Source: Bacteroidales bacterium (GTDB lineage: Bacteria > Bacteroidota > Bacteroidia > Bacteroidales > UBA932). From it: a stretch of 21,532 nt of DNA. Positions 1-7,511 of this stretch are shown here, piece after piece (positions within the stretch are counted from its first letter, which is position 1; each line of letters begins with the position of its first letter). The stretch covers positions 1 through 21,532 of the forward strand of contig JAFZFL010000003.1 in the NCBI GenBank assembly GCA_017555925.1. The letters run 5' to 3'. The notes below the pieces were generated by a model. That model was not told the origin of the DNA, ran no database searches, and saw only the letters and a program-made list of their open reading frames with translations. The position numbers and the translations under genes are program-made.

Positions 1-277
1 CAGGATCAAAGGTTACCACTGCACTTCCTGTAACAGTTTTTATCAAATCTATAGTAACTTCACCATTACCACTTGCTCTATTAATTTGTACATCATCCAA
101 ATTAAAGGTAGCAGAAGACTCATCAAGGCCCAATTGATACGAAAGGGCACTTGCTCCACTAAAACTTATAGTGCTTGCACTTTTCTGGTCAAAAGTGGCA
201 CTTACATTATCTTTTTCACAGGCAATTGTTGCCAAGGCAAAGACCGCAAGTAAGACTATATTTAATATTCTTTTCAT
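1..277 (-). CDS. Lipoprotein encoded after SusD, 3' part outside the window
   Basis: This is the first 92 codons of a minus-strand gene that continues past the left edge. The ATG is at 275-277. Residues 1-19 form a hydrophobic lipoprotein signal (LATIAC) with the lipidated cysteine at residue 20, followed by EKDN, whose acidic residues would suit a surface-export signal. The rest is rich in Ser, Thr and Val and looks like a beta-sandwich or Ig-like domain. It starts 21 bases after the SusD gene stop on the same strand, so it is very likely the third gene of the SusC-SusD operon. Proteins in this place are often surface glycan- or ligand-binding lipoproteins, but too little is visible to assign a family. 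Confidence 0.75.
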   Translation of the reverse strand, partial: MKRILNIVLLAVFALATIACEKDNVSATFDQKSASTISFSGASALSYQLGLDESSATFNLDDVQINRASGNGEVTIDLIKTVTGSAVVTFDP

Positions 278-298
278 AATTTTTCTTGTTTAAAGTTT

Positions 299-1858
299 TT
301 AGATACCACTACCAACAGGATTTTGGTCTGATGCAATATCCATACTCTTGTTGGCGTCAAACTCTTTTTGAGGAATGGTCATAACCCAATCCCATGTCTC
401 AGGATTATCACATTTTAGTGAGTTAAGTGCAGAAATACCATCTGCAGGGTGACCCATCTCTGCTGTTCTCACAAATCCTTGTTTCAAGCGTTTGATATCA
501 TATACTCTACCATACTCTCCCCATAGCTCAATTCTTCTTTGGATAAGGATCTCCTCAAGCAATGAACCTGTCAAATCTGTAGTAAGAGCTCCCAAAGCAG
601 TACCAGTCTTGCTGCAATTGTAGTTTTTGTCACGATTCTTCATAAAGTTGTTAAGTACAGCTTGAGCAGCAGCATCCTCACCTGCACGGCAAAGTGCCTC
701 AGCCTCCAACAAGTGCATCTCCTCAACTCTCATATAAATTCTGTCGCAGATAGAGTTTACATAGTTAGCGTCATTCTTGTCTTTATTTATATTGAACAAG
801 AATTTCTCTTGTAGCAAAGGATACTCGTGTGTAGCATTAAACCAAGCTTTTCTTGCATCTGTAGCAGAAATTTTGTCATATAGCCATGCGCTGCAGCATT
901 TTGGAGCCGCTTTACCGTAACCTCCCCAGTAGTAGTCCATGTGTGCCATAAACTGAGAGTTGGTTGTAGTCTGCTCCTGAATGGTATAATAACCCCACAT
1001 TACAAATTTTTGCTCTGCACTGTTAAAGCCGTTGTAAACGTTGTCATATGCACAGATTGTTCCGCCTGCCTGAGCCTCTTTAGCAAGGTTTGCCACAGAT
1101 TTCCAATCCTGTTGTGTTTTTGCTGTATATGAAAGGATTCTTGCTTTTAGAGCTTTTGCAACATTGATGCTGATATGAGATTTGTCTCTTGCAGCAGCAC
1201 CCTCCGCCAATAGTGCAATGGCCTTGTTAATATCCTCAAGTACCCTTTGGTAAACCTCTTCATTTGTAGCACGAGGTTGTCCCTGAGTACCTGCAGATGT
1301 AGGCTCTGTATAGATTGGAACGCATTTTTCATTTTCATGACCTACATATGTTCTTGCAAACATAATTGCCAAGTTATGGTAGCAATAAGCCCTTATTGCA
1401 TATGCTTGACCAATAATGTTGTTTTTGTCTGCTGTCGGGCCTTGCATTGTCTCTTCTGCAGCAATAATGTAGTTTACGTTTGCAATTATTGTATAGTAAT
1501 AGTTCCATAAACCGTATGGTCTCCAAGTAGTTGCTGTGTAACGGCTTTTTACATTATATCTGTAGTCAAACCAGAACCATCCGTTACCCTGTTGGGCCAT
1601 TACCATATCTTCACCCATAAGGTCTGCCATTAGGGCATAACCCATAATACCAACTTCCTGGTGATAGTTTCCTAATACCGACCAGCCCCAGTCAAACATA
1701 AGTCTGTATGTTCCATCCAGAGCCATCAGCGCTGTGGTTGTTTTTTCCATGACACCATCACCCGACACCTGCTCGGTAGGCTTGGTCTCAAGTGCATCCT
1801 TTGAACAAGACGCCAAAACGGTTGCAAATAATGCGAATATGATTAATATTTTTTTCAT
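299..1858 (-). CDS. SusD/RagB-family nutrient-binding outer-membrane lipoprotein
   Basis: A 519-residue protein of usual SusD length. It has a lipoprotein signal with lipobox LASC and cysteine 18, followed by SKDALE. Family marks are the early TPR-like helix with AYAIRAYCYHNLAIMFAR around residues 150-170 and the late segment RRIELWGEYGRVYDIKRL around residues 440-460, where SusD proteins carry their E-R-x-E-L/W...R..D-x-R signature. SusD proteins sit on the cell surface as a lid over the SusC channel and capture an oligosaccharide or other nutrient for import. The gene starts 13 bases after the SusC stop, so the two are co-transcribed. The substrate cannot be told, because no glycan-degrading enzyme lies in the window. 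Confidence 0.95.
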   Translation of the reverse strand: MKKILIIFALFATVLASCSKDALETKPTEQVSGDGVMEKTTTALMALDGTYRLMFDWGWSVLGNYHQEVGIMGYALMADLMGEDMVMAQQGNGWFWFDYRYNVKSRYTATTWRPYGLWNYYYTIIANVNYIIAAEETMQGPTADKNNIIGQAYAIRAYCYHNLAIMFARTYVGHENEKCVPIYTEPTSAGTQGQPRATNEEVYQRVLEDINKAIALLAEGAAARDKSHISINVAKALKARILSYTAKTQQDWKSVANLAKEAQAGGTICAYDNVYNGFNSAEQKFVMWGYYTIQEQTTTNSQFMAHMDYYWGGYGKAAPKCCSAWLYDKISATDARKAWFNATHEYPLLQEKFLFNINKDKNDANYVNSICDRIYMRVEEMHLLEAEALCRAGEDAAAQAVLNNFMKNRDKNYNCSKTGTALGALTTDLTGSLLEEILIQRRIELWGEYGRVYDIKRLKQGFVRTAEMGHPADGISALNSLKCDNPETWDWVMTIPQKEFDANKSMDIASDQNPVGSGI

Positions 1859-1871
1859 AACTCTTTATTCT

Positions 1872-4800
1872 TTAGAAGTTTAACTCAATACCAAATGATG
1901 TGGTTTTAATTGGAGCGTAGGTATAGTCTGTATCTCCTTCAAAGCTCTGTTGAGGGTCCATACCATCAAGGTGATTGAATAATGCCAAGTTATCAAGGTT
2001 AACAAAAATTCTCAAATTTGAGGCATTGATCTTTTCTGCAAATCTTTGAGGAAGTGAATATCCCAATGTAATGTTTTTAATTGCAAAGTATGATGCATCA
2101 ATAAGGAATCTGTCTGTTGAAGTATATGAACCACCAATCTCCAACATTGGAACATCTGTAACATCACCCGGTTTTTGCCATCTTCTTAGAACGGCTCTAT
2201 TCCAAGTGTCACCTACATATGTGGCATTCATTGAAGAAGCGTATGAACTTTCAAGAACCTTACCTCCAATTGAATATGTAGTTAGAATTTGAAGGTCAAT
2301 ATCTTTGAATATTCTGAAGTTAGCACCAATTGAACCGCTCAATTTAGGAGCTCTGCTGCCATGGTAATATCTGCTTGATGATGCTTTGCTGTAATCAGAT
2401 GTAATATACTCGCCAACAACAGTTCCATCATCCTCCATCTTCTCATATGCATAGTATAGCTGTTGTCCTGTTACCGGATCTACACCCGCAGATTTTGCCA
2501 TATAGTAAGTATAGATAGGCATACCAACTTTAATAAGATATGTACCTGTAATCTCATCACTCTCTGCAGTAAGGGCAGTAACTTTGTTCTTGTTGAAAGA
2601 GCCCATAACCGACATATCCCATACAAAATTAGGTTTGTTGAATATAGTACCTCTCAACATAAACTCAAGACCTTGGTTCTGCATGCTTCCCACGTTATCA
2701 TTGTAGCCTGTAAAACCTGTTGACATTGCCATAGGATATGACAACAACAAATCTGTAGTTTTAGTGTGGTAGTACTCGGCTGCAACACTCAATCTTGAGT
2801 TGAAGAATGAAGCCTCGATACCGGTATTAAGTGTAGCTTTCTTTTCCCAAGTAACTTTCTTGTTCTCCAATGATGTAATAACTGCACCCGAATTGTTTGC
2901 ATTAGGATATGTTACATCATAGAATGATTGCCAAGCATAGTATGTTTTAAGATTGTCATTACCTTGAGAACCGTAACTTACTTTGAAAGTAAGGTTGCTC
3001 AACCAATCTTTTGTATTTTGCATAAAGTTCTCTTCAGAGATTCTCCAGCTTGCACCCAATGACCAGAAATCACCCCAACGGTAATCTTTATGGAAGCGTG
3101 ATGAACCGTCTGTTCTGTATGATGCAGAGAAATAGTATTTGTCTGCATAGTTATAATTGACACGGCCAAGGAATGACTCCACTCTATAGTTATCGGTGTA
3201 TGAATTTCCGCCTGCCAATGTTGTACCAGGAGCAAGGTCATAAATACCATCAACCAATCCTGTCTTGTTAGCCATCAACTCGCTATATTTATAGGCATAG
3301 AACTCATGTCCTGCAAGTACATCAATTGAGTGTTTGCCAAACTTCCTGTTGTATGTCAACAATTGGTTTACTGTATATGAGAAAGTTCTTGTATTGTATT
3401 TGGTAATATCTCCTTTAGAAGCAGCTCCATCACCATGATACATATTGTAATAATTCATGATATTGCGGTTAACCAAATCACCACCTAAGTTAACCGACAG
3501 TTTCAAACCTTTAAGAACACCCATCCTTTCATCATCACCACCAAATTCGACATTTGCGCGGAATGATACGTTATCACGGTTATCCTCATATTTATTATCA
3601 TTAAGGTTTCCTAAAGTATTGAATTTCTCTGCTTTAGGACGGCCGTACTCTTCACCGTAGTCATATTGTCTGTTGCCGTTCTCGTCAAGGATATCTTTAC
3701 CATCAGCATCTTTCAAATACATAGGGTAGATAGGAGCCATAAACTGTGCAGTATACCATGCATTTGATGTATAAGTACCATAACCGAGCTGTTGTGAGTT
3801 TGACTCAGTGTATGACATATTTGCGCTCAAGCCGGCTTTTAGCCAATATTTTGCCTGATGGTCAACGTTGATTCTTCCTGAATATCTGTCAAAATGGGTA
3901 GTTTTAAGAACACCGTCCTCATACAAATAACCGAATGATGCAAGATATTTTGTTTTTGCATTACCACCTGCAACCGAGAACTGATGCTCTGTACGCAATG
4001 CTGCATTATTGGTAATTTCATCAAGCCATTTCTCATTCCATGCAGATTTTGCATCTGATTTCAATTTGCCTGTTGCAGGGTCAATCAATGTCTCCCATGT
4101 ATAATTTTTATATGGGTTATACATCTCTCCACCAAGGTTTTTGCTCATATTGGCAGAAGCCATCGCTTTAGCTTCAGCTTCAGACATGCCGCTTCTGTAT
4201 TGGTAACCATTTTTCAAGGCCTCCCATGTAAGCTCTACAAATTCATCCTGGCTAACCAAGTCATACTCTGCAATTGAACGTGAAGATACGCTAACAGTAC
4301 CACGATAAGATACACTTGTTCTGTCTGATGCTCCACGTTTTGTTGTAATCATGATTACACCATTTGCACCACGTGCTCCATAAAGCGCACCTGCAGATGC
4401 ATCTTTAAGGACTGACATTGACTCAATATCTGCAGGGTTGATTGAGTTGATGGCTCCATCAAAAGGCACACCGTCAACTACGTAAAGAGGAGACTGGTCT
4501 GCATAAATTGAACCGAATCCACGAATCTGGATAGATGCGCCTGAACCAGGTTGTCCACCACCGGAAGTTGTCATAACGCCGGGAGCAAGACCGTCAAGTG
4601 CTTTTGTTACGTTTGTAACACCTCTTTTTACAATGTCATCTTTCTTTACAGTAGCAGCAGAACCGGTAAATGAACCCTTCTTTGCTGTACCATAAGCTAC
4701 TACAATCACATCTTCCAAACTCTCCACATCTGGTGAGATCAATATTTCCAATGTTGATTTTCCGTTAACGGGAACTTCAGTCTCCTTGTATCCTACAAGA

Positions 4801-5024
4801 GACACAACCAACACGCCATTTGCAGGAGCGTTAATGGTAAATTCTCCCATTTCTCCAGTGTTGTAACCGGTAGTGGTACCCTTTACTGATACGAACGCAA
4901 AGGCTACGGGCTCTCCTGTAGTTGCGTCTTTAACGGTACCCGATACTCTAATGTCTTGTGCGAAACTGGTGTTCACTATCAAGAGCATGAGTAACGATGC
5001 TAAAAATAGTTTGACACTTTTCAT
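1872..5024 (-). CDS. SusC/RagA-family TonB-dependent outer-membrane transporter
   Basis: A 1050-residue protein, full length for the family. Residues 1-22 are a Sec signal peptide ending in SFA-Q. A carboxypeptidase-regulatory-like beta domain follows (VSGTVKDATTGEPV, about residues 27-110). The plug domain spans about 115-235 and has the SusC signatures IQIRGFGS, LYVVDGVPF, ESMSVLKDASAGALYGARGANGVIMITTKRG (read in pieces). The rest is a beta-barrel ending in the aromatic residue of ELNF, the usual outer-membrane insertion signal. It imports the ligand captured by the partner SusD using TonB energy. There is no N-terminal STN domain, so signalling through an anti-sigma factor is not indicated. 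It is the first gene of its operon. Confidence 0.96.
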   Translation of the reverse strand: MKSVKLFLASLLMLLIVNTSFAQDIRVSGTVKDATTGEPVAFAFVSVKGTTTGYNTGEMGEFTINAPANGVLVVSLVGYKETEVPVNGKSTLEILISPDVESLEDVIVVAYGTAKKGSFTGSAATVKKDDIVKRGVTNVTKALDGLAPGVMTTSGGGQPGSGASIQIRGFGSIYADQSPLYVVDGVPFDGAINSINPADIESMSVLKDASAGALYGARGANGVIMITTKRGASDRTSVSYRGTVSVSSRSIAEYDLVSQDEFVELTWEALKNGYQYRSGMSEAEAKAMASANMSKNLGGEMYNPYKNYTWETLIDPATGKLKSDAKSAWNEKWLDEITNNAALRTEHQFSVAGGNAKTKYLASFGYLYEDGVLKTTHFDRYSGRINVDHQAKYWLKAGLSANMSYTESNSQQLGYGTYTSNAWYTAQFMAPIYPMYLKDADGKDILDENGNRQYDYGEEYGRPKAEKFNTLGNLNDNKYEDNRDNVSFRANVEFGGDDERMGVLKGLKLSVNLGGDLVNRNIMNYYNMYHGDGAASKGDITKYNTRTFSYTVNQLLTYNRKFGKHSIDVLAGHEFYAYKYSELMANKTGLVDGIYDLAPGTTLAGGNSYTDNYRVESFLGRVNYNYADKYYFSASYRTDGSSRFHKDYRWGDFWSLGASWRISEENFMQNTKDWLSNLTFKVSYGSQGNDNLKTYYAWQSFYDVTYPNANNSGAVITSLENKKVTWEKKATLNTGIEASFFNSRLSVAAEYYHTKTTDLLLSYPMAMSTGFTGYNDNVGSMQNQGLEFMLRGTIFNKPNFVWDMSVMGSFNKNKVTALTAESDEITGTYLIKVGMPIYTYYMAKSAGVDPVTGQQLYYAYEKMEDDGTVVGEYITSDYSKASSSRYYHGSRAPKLSGSIGANFRIFKDIDLQILTTYSIGGKVLESSYASSMNATYVGDTWNRAVLRRWQKPGDVTDVPMLEIGGSYTSTDRFLIDASYFAIKNITLGYSLPQRFAEKINASNLRIFVNLDNLALFNHLDGMDPQQSFEGDTDYTYAPIKTTSFGIELNF

Positions 5025-5352
5025 TTGTTAAAAATTAAGTTAATATTAAAGTTTATTTAGGTTTTTGTGTTTGACAAATCCCGCACAGCCACACTTGTTG
5101 TATAATTATAAGGAGCGTTAAATTTATACACTCAAACCACATGCAATTATAAATTTTCATGCAGCATATCATACGGAATTTAGCGACTACTAAATTATAA
5201 AAATTTTTATTAACTAGAAAAATTATTTTAATAATGAAGAAAATTATCACAAATCATATTGTTTTTGTAACAATTTTAATGTGATTGTGTTCAAAATCAG
5301 ATAAAATGTTTCTGAATTTTTTCATTATCCGAGCTTACCATGTAGTAATAAA
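5025..5352. other. Gene-free, AT-rich leader and promoter region upstream of susC
   Basis: This stretch lies between the susC start and the terminator of the biotin-carrier operon. It must hold the susC promoter and 5' leader, but I found no exact TAnnTTTG box on the minus strand. The closest is TATGATTTG near 5252-5260, with one extra base between TA and TTTG. The one open frame here (about 65 codons, 5053-5250) has an AT-rich, low-complexity translation and no family resemblance, so I do not call it a gene. The long leader may carry post-transcriptional control, but no known riboswitch is recognisable. Confidence 0.4.
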
Positions 5353-5393
5353 TTGAAAGCAGGGAGCAGATTCATATCGATTCTGCCCCCTGC
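5353..5393 (-). terminator. Rho-independent terminator of the biotin carrier operon
   Basis: The arms GCAGGGAGCAGA (5359-5370) and TCTGCCCCCTGC (5382-5393) pair over 12 positions with a single A-C mismatch and an 11-base loop. Read on the minus strand, the hairpin is followed by a T-rich run (complement of AAATTGAAA). It lies about 20 bases after the stop of the biotin carrier gene, as expected for its terminator. Confidence 0.8.
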
Positions 5394-5414
5394 ATGATTT
5401 GTCATAATCCGGAT

Positions 5415-5795
5415 TTATTCCATAACAATAAGTGTATCACCCTTATGTAGTTTATCGCCCTCCTTAACCTCTATTTTTTGAATTATACCATCAAATGGGG
5501 CGTTTACTATGTTCTTCATCTTCATAGCTTCATAGATCATAAGTTTTTGGCCTTTTTTAACTTTTTGACCGTCACTTGCCATTATTTCCTTAACAACACC
5601 CGGAATATGGGAAACTATTATTTTGGGATTTGGTGCTACCCATTTCTTCCTCTCCATAAATTTTTTGGTAAGCTGTGTCTTATACTTTCTTCCCTCCGCA
5701 AACACCTGGATATGGGCATTATAAAGCTCCGGCTCGTCTGACATGAGCACAGCATCACCCACTTCATGCAGCATTACTATATCTTTTTCTTCCAT
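5415..5795 (-). CDS. Biotin carboxyl carrier protein of an acyl-CoA carboxylase or decarboxylase
   Basis: A 126-residue protein. The C-terminal 65 residues are a biotinyl/lipoyl domain with the motif EAMKM, so Lys92 is the predicted biotin attachment site. The flanking turns IPGVVKEI and APFDGIIQKI are typical of the two half-domains. The first 60 residues are a small charged domain without the Pro/Ala linker common in decarboxylase carriers. It carries carboxybiotin to the carboxyltransferase encoded 46 bases upstream. A good Shine-Dalgarno, AGGAG, lies about 6-8 bases before the ATG, which is notable for Bacteroidetes, where such sites are often weak. The cognate biotin carboxylase is not in the window. 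Confidence 0.92.
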   Translation of the reverse strand: MEEKDIVMLHEVGDAVLMSDEPELYNAHIQVFAEGRKYKTQLTKKFMERKKWVAPNPKIIVSHIPGVVKEIMASDGQKVKKGQKLMIYEAMKMKNIVNAPFDGIIQKIEVKEGDKLHKGDTLIVME

Positions 5796-5841
5796 ATTTT
5801 CTCCTTTTTATATTCGGTTAATATCAAAAAATTTGAGGAGT

Positions 5842-7389
5842 TTAAAATGGTGGAATACCATGCTTCTTCATAGGACGCTTAAGCACTTTGTTGATAGATA
5901 TTTCCAATGCATGAAGAATGAACTTTCTTGTATCTGCAGGAGGAATAACTGTATCTATATATCCTTTGGCAGCTGCCACATATGGGTTTGCGAATTTGTC
6001 TTTATACTCCTGCACCTTCTGTTTTCTCATTTCATTAGGATCCGCTGCCTCCATTATCTCTTTTCTGAAAATAATGTTTGCTGCTCCCTCCGGACCCATT
6101 ACAGCAATCTCAGCTGTTGGCCATGCAAAAACAAAATCGGCTCTCAAGTGACGAGAGTTCATTGCAATATAACCACCGCCATACGCCTTTCTCAAAATAA
6201 TTGTAACTTTTGGAACAGTAGCCTCTGAATAGGCATACAATAATTTTGCACCATGACGTATGACACCTGCATGCTCCTGATCTACGCCAGGAAGATAGCC
6301 CGGCATATCTTCCAATGTTACAATTGGTATCTCAAAGGCATCGCAGTAACGTATGAAACGCGCAGCCTTGTCTGATGAGTCGCAATCCAACACTCCGGCA
6401 AGCACCATGGGCTGGTTTGCTACAAAGCCAACTGTACGGCCGCCTACACGGCCATAACCAATCACGATATTGGGAGCCCACATCTCCTGAACTTCAATAA
6501 ATTCAGAATTGTCGGTAAGAGCCTTTATAACATTTCTCACATCGTATGGTGCTGTTGGATCAACAGGTACTATTTTGTCAATTTTATATTTTTTCAGCGG
6601 ATCGCATGGCTTTAGAGGCTCCTGCTTTTCCTGATTATGGGAAGGTATGTAGGAAAGCAGCTCCTTTATCTGGTTAAAGCACTGCTCCTCACTCTCAGCA
6701 AAGAAGTGGGCGTTACCGGTAGTTTCGCAATGCACCCTGGCTCCGCCAAGTGACTCCATATCTATCTCCTCTCCCAAAACAGATTTTATGACCTCCGGAC
6801 CGGTAATGAACATTTTTGAGATTTTATCCACCACAAAAACATAATCTGTGAGCGCAGGCGAATAGACAGCACCACCGGCACATGGACCTAAAATTACTGA
6901 AATTTGAGGTATTACGCCACTGGCAAGGGTATTCCTGAAGAATATCTCGCCATAACCGGCCAATGAATTTACACCCTCCTGAATACGCGCTCCTCCGGAA
7001 TCGTTGATTCCAATGAGAGGAATACGCATCCTCAACGAGTAATCCATTATTTTTGTTATCTTTCTTGCATGCATAGATCCCAATGATCCACCTGCAACTG
7101 TAAAGTCCTGTGCATAAATTGCCACCGGCTTGCCATTGATAGTTCCTGTACCAATAACCACTCCATCACCGGCCAAACTCTTGTTCTCCATTCCAAATTC
7201 ACGTGCATCATGCTCAATAAAGAGATCATACTCGTAAAAAGAACCTGGATCCAGCAGCTTATTGATTCTCTCCCTGGCAGGAAGTTTGCCCATTGCTATC
7301 TGCTTGGCAATAGCTTTGTCGCCTCCACCTTGAACAGCTTTTGCCGTCCTCTCCTGAAGCTCTGAAATTTTTTTGCTTAATAAACTCAT
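5842..7389 (-). CDS. mmdA: Carboxyltransferase subunit of propionyl/methylmalonyl-CoA carboxylase or decarboxylase
   Basis: A 515-residue protein, the usual length of MmdA/PccB carboxyltransferases. The N-terminal crotonase-like half has SGGARIQEG (131-139) and GPCAGGAVYSPA (168-179), which form the first oxyanion region. The C-terminal half has RKAYGGGYIAMNSR and WPTAEIAVMGPEGAANIIF, typical of acyl-CoA binding. It transfers a carboxyl group between biotin on the neighbouring carrier protein and an acyl-CoA, most likely propionyl-CoA/methylmalonyl-CoA in the succinate-propionate pathway of Bacteroidales. Sequence alone cannot separate MmdA from PccB; I favour MmdA because no biotin carboxylase gene lies next to it. 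A minus-strand -7 box (7411-7418) gives a short leader to the ATG at 7389. Confidence 0.9.
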   Translation of the reverse strand: MSLLSKKISELQERTAKAVQGGGDKAIAKQIAMGKLPARERINKLLDPGSFYEYDLFIEHDAREFGMENKSLAGDGVVIGTGTINGKPVAIYAQDFTVAGGSLGSMHARKITKIMDYSLRMRIPLIGINDSGGARIQEGVNSLAGYGEIFFRNTLASGVIPQISVILGPCAGGAVYSPALTDYVFVVDKISKMFITGPEVIKSVLGEEIDMESLGGARVHCETTGNAHFFAESEEQCFNQIKELLSYIPSHNQEKQEPLKPCDPLKKYKIDKIVPVDPTAPYDVRNVIKALTDNSEFIEVQEMWAPNIVIGYGRVGGRTVGFVANQPMVLAGVLDCDSSDKAARFIRYCDAFEIPIVTLEDMPGYLPGVDQEHAGVIRHGAKLLYAYSEATVPKVTIILRKAYGGGYIAMNSRHLRADFVFAWPTAEIAVMGPEGAANIIFRKEIMEAADPNEMRKQKVQEYKDKFANPYVAAAKGYIDTVIPPADTRKFILHALEISINKVLKRPMKKHGIPPF

Positions 7390-7410
7390 AATTGTAGGTT
7401 TTTGTCGCTA

Positions 7411-7418
7411 CAAAAATA
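7411..7418 (-). promoter_or_regulatory. -7 box of the mmdA promoter
   Basis: On the minus strand this reads TATTTTTG, an exact match to the Bacteroidetes -7 consensus TAnnTTTG. It would start RNA about 15 bases before the mmdA ATG. No clear TTTG -33 box was found; the nearest is TTTCG at 7437-7441. Confidence 0.55.
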
Positions 7419-7432
7419 AGATATTTTTTTAA

Positions 7433-7465
7433 TTGCCGAAATTTAATAGATTTTGACTATATTTG
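7433..7465 (+). promoter_or_regulatory. gcvP promoter
   Basis: The -7 box TATATTTG (7458-7465) matches TAnnTTTG exactly. A TTG at 7433-7435 sits 22 bases upstream as a possible -33 element. Transcription would begin near 7472, leaving a leader of about 40 bases. No glycine riboswitch structure is recognisable in this short AT-rich leader. Confidence 0.6.
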
Positions 7466-7511
7466 CTTGATTATCTTTAGTTGAAAATCATTAATCAAAT
7501 TAAAATAATAT

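Noticed and set aside
5053..5250. A 65-codon minus-strand open frame upstream of susC
   Set aside because: Translation is low-complexity and rich in Ile, Asn and Lys as expected from AT-rich DNA, with no start context or family resemblance.
7466..7511. Glycine riboswitch before gcvP
   Set aside because: The leader is only about 40 AT-rich bases and has no paired aptamer-like helices.
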